A stretch of DNA of 48,096 bases from an uncultured Clostridia bacterium (lineage in GTDB: Bacteria > Bacillota > Clostridia > TANB77 > CAG-508), in assembly GCA_947626885.1 (NCBI GenBank), contig CANQTX010000013.1:1-48096 (forward strand), in the 5' to 3' direction. The notes under the pieces are model-generated. The model ran no database searches, was not told where the DNA came from, and worked only from the letters and a program-made list of their open reading frames with translations. The position numbers were made by a program, and so were the translations under genes. Below, in pieces: positions 9,085 to 18,133 of this stretch. Each line of letters begins with the position of its first letter. Positions within the stretch are counted from its first letter, which is position 1.

Positions 9085-9771
9085 ATGAAAAAAATACTTC
9101 AAAGTGGTATATGCATTATTTTTGTACTCATATGTTTAACAGGTTGTAGTTATGAAAAGGAAGAAAAAACCATACAAGATAAAACTAATCAAGAAATTTC
9201 TTATGTAGAAGATGCGATTTTTTTAATAGCCAATAAATATGTAAAGGGAGAGTATCAAACAGATAATGGATTAAATTGGGATGCTATATTTAATGATGAG
9301 AAAAAGATTAATGATGTATTAGATAGTATTTTATTAGATTTATCTGAATTGAAAATTGGTAATGATCATTTGGTATCCTTTAGCAATACTTTAAATCAAT
9401 TGATCATTACTACTAGTAATAAAAATGAAACAGATTTTATGATAAGACTTAGTAACTTATATGCATTGCTTCCACAATATATGAATCAATATTCTGATAA
9501 TAAGAATGAAGTCAAGAAAAAAGAAATCAAGTCAATAGTGCTTTCAAGTTACAGTTTAGCAAATGCAAGTAATTGGACAGAAGCTAAGACAATGATTCAA
9601 TCAGCAGAAGATAACTATAATGGTATGATGAATGATGTAGACTATATGCAACAAAATTCTTATCATCTAAATAGAATTTATGTTTTAATAGAAGAGTTAA
9701 AAAATGCTACTAACTTAGAAAATATTGATTTAATGAAAGCAAAATATCTTGCTATTATAGAAAAAATATAA
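9085..9771 (+). CDS. Predicted lipoprotein, all-helical, unknown function
   Basis: A 228-residue exported lipoprotein. The signal peptide is MKKILQSGICIIFVLICLTGC, with the lipobox LTGC and Cys21 as the lipidation site. The mature part is Lys-, Glu- and Asn-rich and looks helical, with no enzyme motif that I recognise. An upstream in-frame ATG at 9073 is only one base from the AAAGG, so the ATG at 9085 (about 12 bases from it) is more likely; the signal peptide works from either. The stop codon lies inside a long hairpin. Confidence 0.7.
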   Translation: MKKILQSGICIIFVLICLTGCSYEKEEKTIQDKTNQEISYVEDAIFLIANKYVKGEYQTDNGLNWDAIFNDEKKINDVLDSILLDLSELKIGNDHLVSFSNTLNQLIITTSNKNETDFMIRLSNLYALLPQYMNQYSDNKNEVKKKEIKSIVLSSYSLANASNWTEAKTMIQSAEDNYNGMMNDVDYMQQNSYHLNRIYVLIEELKNATNLENIDLMKAKYLAIIEKI

Positions 9772-9780
9772 TAGCAAGAT
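9746..9780. terminator. Hairpin between convergent genes, probable terminator
   Basis: ATCTTGCTATTATA (9746-9759) and TATAATAGCAAGAT (9767-9780) form a perfect 14-bp stem with a seven-base loop. It overlaps the end of the lipoprotein gene and lies between it and the convergent asd. The T-runs on both sides are weak, so termination in either direction is inferred from the stem and position. Confidence 0.5.
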
Positions 9781-9821
9781 TCTTGAATATTAATTTGATA
9801 AATAGTACAAGAGGGTATACT

Positions 9822-10820
9822 TTATGATACATGCATTTCTATTAATTTTTTAACGATTTGAATCGCATTGGAAGCGGCACCTTTTCGAATGTTATCGGCT
9901 ACACACCAAAAATTAATTCCAGAATCTATACTAAAATCTCTTCTAATTCTTCCAACAAAAACTTCATCATGTCCATTAGCATTGGTTGCCAGTGGATATA
10001 AGTTTTCTGCTCCATTGTCTTGCACGATAATACCATTTGCCTTTTCTAATAATTGTTTTAATTCTACTATATCAAAGTTTTTTTCAAATGCTACATTAAT
10101 AGATTCACTGTGACAATTGATAACTGGTACACGAACGGTTGTAGCAGTAATTTTTAAATGAGGTTTCCCTAAAATTTTTCTTGTTTCAAGAATCATCTTT
10201 TCTTCCTCTTTGGTATAACCATTTTCTAGAAATACATCAATATGTGGGAGACAATTATTCACAATAGAATGAGGAAATTTTTTGGGTGCTTCTCCTTTGA
10301 TACCATGAATTAAGTCTTCTACACCTTTTTGGCCAGCTCCTGAAACTGCTTGATATGTAGAATAAATAATTCTTTTAATGGTATATGCATTATCTAGTAT
10401 CTTGAGAGGAACAACTGCTTGAATAGTAGAACAATTAGGATTAGCAATAATACCATTATGATGTTGTAGTGCTTCAGAGTTTACTTCTGGAACAACAAGA
10501 GGAACTTTGGGATCCATTCGAAAAGCACTGCTATTATCTACAACGATGCATCCTTTAGAAGCTGCAATAGGAGAGAAATGTTTAGAAGTATCACTACCAG
10601 CAGAAAAAATAGCAAAATCAAATCCTTCATCAAAAGAATTTTCTGTTAGTTCTTTCACAACATAATCTTTTCCTTGAAAATGAATTGTTGTACCTGCTGA
10701 CTTTTTAGAAGCGAAGAATACATATTCTGAAATTGGTAAATGATATTCTTCTAATACTTTTAAGGCTGTTCTTCCGACTAAACCAGTTGCACCAACAAGT
10801 GCTAATTTATAATATTTCAT
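9822..10820 (-). CDS. asd: Aspartate-semialdehyde dehydrogenase
   Basis: NADPH-dependent enzyme that reduces aspartyl phosphate to aspartate semialdehyde, the branch point to lysine/diaminopimelate, threonine and methionine. The 332 residues are full length. GATGLVG at 10-16 binds NADP. The catalytic Cys130 lies in NPNCSTIQ. Arg230 and His237 in RVPVINCHSES complete the active site. AAAAAGGAG precedes the ATG. The gene lies 93 bases downstream of the J-domain gene on the same strand and may be transcribed with it. No other genes of the pathway are in the window. Confidence 0.95.
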   Translation of the reverse strand: MKYYKLALVGATGLVGRTALKVLEEYHLPISEYVFFASKKSAGTTIHFQGKDYVVKELTENSFDEGFDFAIFSAGSDTSKHFSPIAASKGCIVVDNSSAFRMDPKVPLVVPEVNSEALQHHNGIIANPNCSTIQAVVPLKILDNAYTIKRIIYSTYQAVSGAGQKGVEDLIHGIKGEAPKKFPHSIVNNCLPHIDVFLENGYTKEEEKMILETRKILGKPHLKITATTVRVPVINCHSESINVAFEKNFDIVELKQLLEKANGIIVQDNGAENLYPLATNANGHDEVFVGRIRRDFSIDSGINFWCVADNIRKGAASNAIQIVKKLIEMHVS

Positions 10821-10913
10821 TATATAACACTCCTTTTTAAAGAGTAAAAATTTGATAAAAATATAATTATATTTTTTATTGCAACTATAGTATATGATAA
10901 GTTTATGAAAAAA

Positions 10914-11759
10914 TTACTGTAAATTGTTGTTGAATATATATTCTTCTAAAAACTCTTTAAATTCTTCTATATTCTTAAAATAGCCACTATTTTTTCCATA
11001 TTCTTCATATAATTTTTGAATTTCTTGTTCTGTTAAATAGTCTTCTACGAGATAGTGTTTATCCTTGGTAGAGTGATTATCATTTTGACTAGGAAGATAA
11101 GTATTGTTATAAGAGTTTGTATAAAATTGGGAATGAATTGTATTTTTATGATAAATATTTTGAAATTCTAAAACCATACATAACAAAAATATAAGGTAAC
11201 TTCCTAGAATTAAAATAATCATTCTGATTTTATTTTTTGTTTTCATATGACTAAAATTTTTGGTAATAGTATCTGTAAAGTCATTGTAAGATTGTGTATA
11301 ATAAGAATTATGATAACTAGGATTACCAGTTTTGGTACGATAATAGCTTCGATATCGATTTTCATAGTTAACATAGGTTGAATAATCATGTTCAGAGCCA
11401 TCTTTATGTGTATCTGTATAATGACTACTATTTGTAGAATGATATTTATTATACCACTCATAATGATGATGATTCGAAGTATAAGAATGGTAGGGATCAT
11501 TGTATGCTGACTGAGAAGAGGGATTGGTATATTGATAATGGGGGATAGAAGTTGAGATAGTATTATCATATTCTGCCTTTTTTTCTAAATCTGATAAAGT
11601 GTCGTAGGCAGTATTAATTTCTTTCATTTTTTTCTCCGCAAAAGTTTTATCTCCTGGATAAATATCAGGATGATATTTCTTAACTAATTTTTTATAGGAT
11701 TCTTTAATCTCTGAATTGGTAGCATCTTTTTTTATTCCTAATATCTCATAGTAATTCAT
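10914..11759 (-). CDS. Membrane-anchored J-domain protein
   Basis: A 281-residue DnaJ-type co-chaperone relative. Residues 1-66 are a complete J domain with the DnaK-activating tripeptide His30-Pro31-Asp32. Residues 67-170 are a low-complexity linker rich in Tyr, Ser and His. One membrane helix follows at about 179-198, then a short acidic helical tail ([15 protein letters not shown]). There is no Gly/Phe region or zinc-finger domain, so this is not the housekeeping DnaJ. The J domain is at the N-terminus and presumably cytoplasmic, which would recruit DnaK to the membrane; the client is unknown. AGGAG precedes the ATG. The linker is unusually His- and Tyr-rich for its neighbours. Confidence 0.75.
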   Translation of the reverse strand: MNYYEILGIKKDATNSEIKESYKKLVKKYHPDIYPGDKTFAEKKMKEINTAYDTLSDLEKKAEYDNTISTSIPHYQYTNPSSQSAYNDPYHSYTSNHHHYEWYNKYHSTNSSHYTDTHKDGSEHDYSTYVNYENRYRSYYRTKTGNPSYHNSYYTQSYNDFTDTITKNFSHMKTKNKIRMIILILGSYLIFLLCMVLEFQNIYHKNTIHSQFYTNSYNNTYLPSQNDNHSTKDKHYLVEDYLTEQEIQKLYEEYGKNSGYFKNIEEFKEFLEEYIFNNNLQ

Positions 11760-11900
11760 ATCATTCTCCTAAATGTTATGTATCTTTGTCAAAAAGATTC
11801 TTTTTTGTTTTATATAATAAGAAATATTAGTGTCATTTCCTACTATATCAATATATCAATTTTATTATAAAATAAAAAGCGTCAAAATACAATGAAAAAC

Positions 11901-11929
11901 TTGAAAATAAAACAGAAATGTTATAAAAT
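11901..11929 (+). promoter_or_regulatory. Candidate promoter of miaB-mutS
   Basis: TTGAAA at 11901-11906 and TAAAAT at 11924-11929 are separated by 17 bases. An overlapping TATAAA at 11922 is preceded by TGT, which would give an extended -10. The gap 11760-11940 between the divergent J-domain and miaB genes is otherwise AT-rich with no clear structure. Confidence 0.45.
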
Positions 11930-11958
11930 ATGACAAGATTAGGAGGGAAGAGAAAAAA

Positions 11959-13341
11959 GTGCAAAATCATCAAGAAAATTACATAAAAATCATGAAAGAA
12001 AAAAATAAAAATAAATTGGTAACCTACAGTATTTTAACAATGGGTTGTCAGTTAAATGAAAATGATTCTGAAAAAATAGCTGGTATGTTAGAAAATATGG
12101 GATATTCTTTCATAGAAGATTATAAAAAGGCAAATTTGATTATTTTCAATACATGTTGTGTAAGAGAAAATGCAGAGGAGCGTTTATTAGGGAAAATAGG
12201 TGAAATTAAAAAGATAAAAGAAAGACGAAATGTTATCTTAGCCATTGGTGGATGTATGATGCAAGAAAAAAATATGGTAGATAAAATAAAAAAAAGTTAT
12301 CCATTTGTTGATGTTATATTTGGTACTCACACTATGCAAAATTTGCCAGAAAATATCTATAAAGCTACTGTAAAACAGGAAAAAGTAAAAGATATAATGG
12401 ACATTGATGGAGAAATTTATGAAGGGCTACCAATCAAACGAAATGACCAATTTAAAGCATCAGTTACTATTATGTATGGGTGCAACAATTATTGTACATA
12501 TTGCATTGTTCCTTATGTAAGAGGAAGAGAAAGAAGTAGAAAGCCAGAGAAAATATTAGAAGAAATAAAACAATTAGCACAAGAAGGATATAAAGAAATT
12601 ACATTATTAGGGCAAAATGTCAATTCTTATCAGGGTGATAACAACATTAGAAATTTTGCAGATTTATTAGAAGAAGTTTGTAAGGTTGATGGAATTGAAA
12701 GAGTAAAGTTTATTTCTCCCCATCCAAAGGATTTTACAGATGATGTGATAGAAACCATAGCAAAGAATAAAAAGATATGTAGAATGATTCATCTTCCCTT
12801 GCAAGCAGGAAATACAAAGGTATTACAAGAAATGAATCGAAAATACACAAAAGAGCAATATTTAGCGTTAGTGCAAAAAATGAAAACTAAAATTCCGGAT
12901 ATTGTATTTTCGACCGATATCATTGTTGGATTTCCTGGTGAAACAGACGAAGAATTTGAAGATACATTGGATGTTGTGCGAAAAGTAAATTTTGAACAAG
13001 TTTTCATGTTTATTTATTCTATAAGAGAAGGAACAGTAGCAGCTGGAAGAGAAGATCAAATACCAGAGAAGATAAAACATGAAAGATTTAATCAATTAAA
13101 GGAATTATATAATAACAGTGTTGATAAGAATAATGAAAAATATATTGGTACTGTACAAAATATTCTTATTGAAGGATATAGCAAAAATAATAAAACAACT
13201 TTTACAGGAAGAACTGATACGAATAAGGTAATTATATTTGAAGAATCAGAAGAGTGTCGAATAGGAGATATGGTTAAAGTAAAAATAACAGAAGCACATA
13301 AATGGTATTTAAAAGGTGAAATAATTGATACAAAAAAGTAG
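11959..13341 (+). CDS. miaB: tRNA-2-methylthio-N6-dimethylallyladenosine synthase
   Basis: Radical-SAM methylthiotransferase that adds the 2-methylthio group to i6A37 of tRNAs. Domain order is standard. The N-terminal domain holds cluster cysteines Cys30, Cys66 and Cys99. The radical SAM core has the CxxxCxxC motif at Cys175, Cys179 and Cys182. A C-terminal TRAM domain covers about residues 390-455. The CCVRENAEERLLG and YVRGRERSR segments fit MiaB rather than RimO or MtaB. The start is GTG at 11959 after AGGAGG (12 bases); an internal ATG at 11992 is an alternative. mutS follows after 51 bases, a pairing seen in many Clostridia. Confidence 0.94.
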   Translation: MQNHQENYIKIMKEKNKNKLVTYSILTMGCQLNENDSEKIAGMLENMGYSFIEDYKKANLIIFNTCCVRENAEERLLGKIGEIKKIKERRNVILAIGGCMMQEKNMVDKIKKSYPFVDVIFGTHTMQNLPENIYKATVKQEKVKDIMDIDGEIYEGLPIKRNDQFKASVTIMYGCNNYCTYCIVPYVRGRERSRKPEKILEEIKQLAQEGYKEITLLGQNVNSYQGDNNIRNFADLLEEVCKVDGIERVKFISPHPKDFTDDVIETIAKNKKICRMIHLPLQAGNTKVLQEMNRKYTKEQYLALVQKMKTKIPDIVFSTDIIVGFPGETDEEFEDTLDVVRKVNFEQVFMFIYSIREGTVAAGREDQIPEKIKHERFNQLKELYNNSVDKNNEKYIGTVQNILIEGYSKNNKTTFTGRTDTNKVIIFEESEECRIGDMVKVKITEAHKWYLKGEIIDTKK

Positions 13342-13392
13342 ATGCTATAAAAACAAGTAAAGTAAAAAATTGAGAAAAAGAAGGAGTAACTA

Positions 13393-15999
13393 ATGGCAGA
13401 ATTGTCACCAATGATGCAAAATTATTTAAAGACAAAAGAACAATATAAAGATTGTATTTTGTTTTATCGACTGGGAGATTTTTATGAAATGTTCTTTGAA
13501 GATGCTATATTAGCTTCAAGAGAACTTGAAATTACATTAACAGGTAGAGCTTGTGGACAAGAAGAAAAGGCACCTATGTGTGGTGTTCCTTTTCATGCAG
13601 CTGAAATTTATATTTCAAGACTTATTGCTAAAGGATATAAAGTAGCAATTTGTGAACAATTAGAAGATCCTAAAACAGCAAAAGGAATTGTGAAAAGAGA
13701 CGTTATTCGTGTTGTAACACCTGGTACAGTTATTGAAACAAATATGCTAGAAGAGAAAAAAAACAATTATATAATGAGTATTGTAAAAAAGGGCATGTAT
13801 TATGGTATAGCCATTTGTGATATTAGTACAGGCGATTTTTATGGTACGCAAATTAAACTTCCTGATAATAATTTTGAAAAATTATTAGACGAATATGCTA
13901 GGTATGCGCCAGCAGAAATTGTAGTAAATTCTACTATGGGACAATCGGAAAAAGAATTAGCTATTTTAAAAGATCGTTCTCATACTTTTGTAACAATAAG
14001 AGAAGACACAATTTTTTCTCATAAGGAAGATATGTTACTACAGTTATATACAATAGTAGATGGATTTGATAAAGAGAAAAAGGATTTTAAAGAAGAAGAA
14101 TTTGTTGTAGAAGCCATTAATGGATTGCTGAATTATTTTACAGAAACACAAAAAGTAAAATTAGAACATATTAATAAGATTAAAGTATATGAAGTAAAGA
14201 AATATATGGCATTAGATATTAATGCGAGAAGAAGTTTAGAATTAACAGAAAGAATGAGGGATAAATCCAAAAAAGGTACATTAATTTGGGTATTAGATGA
14301 GACATCAACATCTATGGGTGGAAGACTTTTAAGAAGATGGATTAATGATCCATTATTAGATATAGCAGAAATTCATCATCGATTAGAAGCAGTTAAAGAA
14401 CTAAAAGAAAACGTAATGTTACGAGGTGATATCGTAGAAACGCTAAAGAAAGTATACGATATAGAACGTTTAGCTGGAAAAATATCTTATGGGAATGCGA
14501 ATGCTAGAGATTTAATATCTTTAAAAAATTCTTTAAGAAATCTTCCACATTTAAAACAATTGTTATTAACTACGAATAGTAATATGCTTAAAAATTTAGA
14601 AAATCAATTAGATGACCTAATAGATATCACTTCTTTAATTGATGATGCTATTGTTGAGGAACCACCGATTAGCATTAAAGAAGGGGGGATTATCAAAAAA
14701 GGATATGATCAAGTAATAGATGATTATAGAGAAGCTGCAACAGAAGGAAAAAAGTGGGTAGTTGAATTAGAGGTAAAGGAAAAACAGGCTACAGGAATTA
14801 AAAATTTAAAAGTAGGTTATACAAAAGTTTTTGGTTATTACATAGAAGTTACAAAATCTTTCTTAAATCAAGTACCAGAGCGATATATTAGAAAGCAGAC
14901 ATTAACAGGCTGTGAACGTTATATTACAGATGAATTAAAGGAAATGGAGAATAAAATTTTAGGTGCGGAAGAAAAAGTGATTGCACTGGAATATGAAAAA
15001 TTTACAAATATTAGAAATAAGATTGCTCAAAATATAGAAAGATTACAATTATCAGCAAGTGTCGTTGCTAACGTTGATACTTTAACAAGCTTGGCAATTG
15101 TTGCAGAAAATAATCATTATGTTTGTCCTAATGTAAATGATGGCATTGTAATTGATATAAAAGGGGGAAGACATCCTGTTATAGAAAAAATGATGGAAAC
15201 AGGAAAATTTGTAGAAAATGATACATTGCTGGATGGAGAAGAAACAAGATTAGCAATTATTACAGGACCTAATATGGCGGGTAAATCAACTTATATGCGT
15301 CAAGTAGCTATTATTACTTTAATGGCACAAATAGGAAGTTTTGTGCCAGCTATAGAAGCTAATATAGGTATTGTTGATAAAATTTTTACAAGAGTAGGTG
15401 CTTCTGACGATTTAAGTAGTGGACAAAGTACTTTTATGGTAGAAATGAATGAAGTAGCCAATATTTTAAAAAATGCTACTCCACGAAGTTTGGTGATTTT
15501 AGATGAAATTGGGAGAGGAACTTCTACCTATGATGGACTTTCAATTGCTTGGGCTGTAGCAGAATATATTGCCAATAAAGATACAATTGGCTGTAAAACC
15601 TTATTTGCCACACATTATCATGAATTAATAGAATTAGAACAAAAAGTGGATGGTATAAAAAATTATTCTATTGCTGTTAAAGAAAGGGGAGAGGATGTTA
15701 TATTTTTAAGAAAAATTGTAGCGGGCGGTACAGATGAAAGTTACGGCATCCATGTTGCAAAATTAGCAGGTGTTCCCAAAACAGTTGTAAATAGAGCCAA
15801 TAAAATTTTGAGATCTCTTGAGAAGGGGGGCGTAAAAGTAAAGGAAGAATCGAAAAAACAACAAGTAGAAGGACAATTCGATATTTTTAACTTGAAGTTA
15901 GCAGATATATCTCATGCGTTAGATAAGATTGATATAAATGCACTAACACCCATTGATGCACTCAATACTTTGGTAAAATTAAAGGAAATGTTACAATAA
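13393..15999 (+). CDS. mutS: DNA mismatch repair protein MutS
   Basis: ATPase that recognises mismatches and small loops. The 868 residues are full length. The mismatch-reading Phe30-Tyr31-Glu32 lies in GDFYEMF. The ABC-type ATPase has Walker A GPNMAGKST at about 624-632, the Walker B region VILDEIGRGTSTYDG, and the TLFATHYHEL segment. The C-terminal tail after about 810 includes the helix-turn-helix/dimer region. AAGGAG lies eight bases before the ATG. mutL, often the next gene, is absent; purD follows instead. Confidence 0.97.
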   Translation: MAELSPMMQNYLKTKEQYKDCILFYRLGDFYEMFFEDAILASRELEITLTGRACGQEEKAPMCGVPFHAAEIYISRLIAKGYKVAICEQLEDPKTAKGIVKRDVIRVVTPGTVIETNMLEEKKNNYIMSIVKKGMYYGIAICDISTGDFYGTQIKLPDNNFEKLLDEYARYAPAEIVVNSTMGQSEKELAILKDRSHTFVTIREDTIFSHKEDMLLQLYTIVDGFDKEKKDFKEEEFVVEAINGLLNYFTETQKVKLEHINKIKVYEVKKYMALDINARRSLELTERMRDKSKKGTLIWVLDETSTSMGGRLLRRWINDPLLDIAEIHHRLEAVKELKENVMLRGDIVETLKKVYDIERLAGKISYGNANARDLISLKNSLRNLPHLKQLLLTTNSNMLKNLENQLDDLIDITSLIDDAIVEEPPISIKEGGIIKKGYDQVIDDYREAATEGKKWVVELEVKEKQATGIKNLKVGYTKVFGYYIEVTKSFLNQVPERYIRKQTLTGCERYITDELKEMENKILGAEEKVIALEYEKFTNIRNKIAQNIERLQLSASVVANVDTLTSLAIVAENNHYVCPNVNDGIVIDIKGGRHPVIEKMMETGKFVENDTLLDGEETRLAIITGPNMAGKSTYMRQVAIITLMAQIGSFVPAIEANIGIVDKIFTRVGASDDLSSGQSTFMVEMNEVANILKNATPRSLVILDEIGRGTSTYDGLSIAWAVAEYIANKDTIGCKTLFATHYHELIELEQKVDGIKNYSIAVKERGEDVIFLRKIVAGGTDESYGIHVAKLAGVPKTVVNRANKILRSLEKGGVKVKEESKKQQVEGQFDIFNLKLADISHALDKIDINALTPIDALNTLVKLKEMLQ

Positions 16000-16064
16000 G
16001 AAACAGTTGTTGTCTATAGAAGTATATGATATAGTAAGATAAGAAAGATTAAGGAGATGTAAAA

Positions 16065-17366
16065 ATGAAAAAATGTTTATTATTAGGAAATGGTGGTAGA
16101 GAAGCTGTTTTAGCAGAATATATTAGTCAAGGTTTTAGTTTATATGCAGTATTACCTTATGAAAATCCCTCTATCATAGAGTATGTAAAAAAATCAAATG
16201 GGAAATTCCTATTAGGAGATCCTTTTAATAAAAAAATAGTTAAAAACTTTATTAATAGCGAAGGAATAGAATATTGTGTGGTTAGCAGTGATAATTTATT
16301 ACAAGAAGGATTAATCGATTTGGCTAAAAGCCTAGGATTGCACACTTTTGGACCAACATCAAAAGGTGCAAAAATAGAGTGGAGTAAAACTTATGCATTA
16401 AATATTGTTGAACAAATTGCGCCGGAAATGATTATTAAGAATTCTCATGTAACAGATGAAGCAACATTAAAGCATATTATTGATACTTATAAAGATGATA
16501 GATTTGTTGTTAAACCAGAAGGATTAACTGGTGGAAAAGGGGTAAAAGTAGGTGGCATTCATTTTAAAGGAAAAGAAGAGGGATTTACTTATGCAAAAGC
16601 GTGTTTAAAAGAAAGTGGCAATGTAATTATTCAAGATAAAATAGAAGGCAGAGAGTTTACAGTAATGTGTTTAACAGATGGGGAACATATTGTTACAACA
16701 CCAATTACATTTGATTATCCCTATCGATTTGATGGAGATAAAGGACCTGGAACAGGTGGAATGGGATGTTTAAGTTTTGAAAATGGATTATTGCCTTTTT
16801 TAGAACAAGAAGATGTTGATAAGTGTTCTGCTGTTATGCAAAAGGTTATTCAATATTTAAATCAAGACGCTTTAGAATTTAATGGTGTATTATATGGTGG
16901 ATTTTTTAAATGCCAAGATGGTATTAAATTTATTGAATTTAATGCAAGATTTGGAGATCCGGAGGCATTAAATGTTTTAAATTGTTTAGAAACACCTTTT
17001 TCAGAGGTATTAGAAAATATTTGTCAAAAAACATTAAGTAAAGAAAACTGTAAATTTAAAAAGGAATATACATTTACAGTTTATGTAGTAAGTCCGGATT
17101 ATGCTATACGTTCTAACAGGGAAGCTTGTATATTTACCCTAAATCAAGAGAAAATTTTAGAAAAGGGTGTAAAAATATATTTTGCAAGTACAAAACCAAT
17201 AGAGGGAAATATGTATTCATCTGTAGGGACGTCAAGATTGTTCGCTATTGTAGGAGAAGGAAAAAGTTTAGAAGAAGCAAAAGAAAAAGTATATGCTTCT
17301 ATACAGGGAAATTTAAGTGATAATTTAGATTATAGAAAAGATATAGGAAAAATTTATTTACATTAA
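16065..17366 (+). CDS. purD: Phosphoribosylamine-glycine ligase (divergent PurD)
   Basis: ATP-grasp enzyme joining glycine to phosphoribosylamine to give GAR, step two of purine synthesis. The 433-residue protein has the N-terminal GNGGREAVLAEY (usually GSGGREHAL), the ATP-grasp segment VVKPEGLTGGKGVKVGG, GPGTGGMG and the metal-binding NARFGDPEALN. The segments KIEWSKTYA and KPEGLTGGKGVKV resemble, from memory, archaeal-type PurD more than typical Bacillota PurD. That placement is inference. purN is convergent 32 bases downstream and purF lies beyond it, so three purine genes are clustered but not in one operon. Confidence 0.85.
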   Translation: MKKCLLLGNGGREAVLAEYISQGFSLYAVLPYENPSIIEYVKKSNGKFLLGDPFNKKIVKNFINSEGIEYCVVSSDNLLQEGLIDLAKSLGLHTFGPTSKGAKIEWSKTYALNIVEQIAPEMIIKNSHVTDEATLKHIIDTYKDDRFVVKPEGLTGGKGVKVGGIHFKGKEEGFTYAKACLKESGNVIIQDKIEGREFTVMCLTDGEHIVTTPITFDYPYRFDGDKGPGTGGMGCLSFENGLLPFLEQEDVDKCSAVMQKVIQYLNQDALEFNGVLYGGFFKCQDGIKFIEFNARFGDPEALNVLNCLETPFSEVLENICQKTLSKENCKFKKEYTFTVYVVSPDYAIRSNREACIFTLNQEKILEKGVKIYFASTKPIEGNMYSSVGTSRLFAIVGEGKSLEEAKEKVYASIQGNLSDNLDYRKDIGKIYLH

Positions 17367-17398
17367 AACATGTTTCCATCAAGATATAAGAATGGGTT

Positions 17399-17980
17399 TT
17401 ATGATTGATTTTCCTTTTCATGGACAAAAGTCATAAGTACATTAATTAATTGGATTTTTTCAGCAGCTTGTACTCTTTTTGCTAATGTTTCAGGTGTATC
17501 AGTGGGAAGTACTTTTACTTTGGTTTGTTGTATAATTGTTCCTTCATCATAATTTTCATTCACATAATGCAATGTAACACCACTATAGGGTTCTTTAGAT
17601 TCAATAACTGCTGTGTGCACTTTCATACCATACATTCCTTTACCACCAAATTTAGGAAGTAGGGAAGGATGGGTATTAATAATAGTATATTGCTGAATGA
17701 GTTTTTTACCAATGAGTTGTAAATAACCTGCTAATATAATTAAATCGATAGAATATCTTTTTAAGAGATGGGATAATTCATCATCTCTTTGGATACTATC
17801 TTTTGATTGAATAATATAAGTTGGAATATTGGCTTGTTTTGCTCTTGTTAATGCATAAGCATTAGGATTATCTGAGATAACCAAAACGATTTGTGCGTTT
17901 AATTTTTTTGTATGAATACTATCAATAATACATTGTAATGTGGTTCCATGACCAGATGCAAAAACAACTAAATGATACAT
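17399..17980 (-). CDS. purN: Phosphoribosylglycinamide formyltransferase
   Basis: Transfers a formyl group from 10-formyltetrahydrofolate to GAR, step three of purine synthesis. The 193-residue protein carries the catalytic triad: Asn102 and His104 in INTHPSLLP, and Asp145 in YDEGTI. The N-terminal phosphate loop is ASGHGTTLQ, with His and Thr where most family members have Ser and Asn. AAGGAG lies upstream of the ATG. The gene is divergent from purF, sharing a 150-base gap, and convergent with purD. Confidence 0.93.
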   Translation of the reverse strand: MYHLVVFASGHGTTLQCIIDSIHTKKLNAQIVLVISDNPNAYALTRAKQANIPTYIIQSKDSIQRDDELSHLLKRYSIDLIILAGYLQLIGKKLIQQYTIINTHPSLLPKFGGKGMYGMKVHTAVIESKEPYSGVTLHYVNENYDEGTIIQQTKVKVLPTDTPETLAKRVQAAEKIQLINVLMTFVHEKENQS

Positions 17981-18133
17981 GTTTTTAGCTCCTTATAGAC
18001 AAATTTATTTTACTAAAGATAACACACGCAGTATATCATTTAAATAAAATATTGTCAATTTAAAAAATAGTATATACTTTTTACTAAATTAAGTTTATAA
18101 TAATAAAGTAAAAATATAAAGGTGGAATATAAA

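Noticed and set aside
17981..18133. Purine riboswitch or PurR box between purN and purF
   Set aside because: No three-way junction or paired conserved loops are seen, and no clear palindromic PurR box; the sequence is simply AT-rich.
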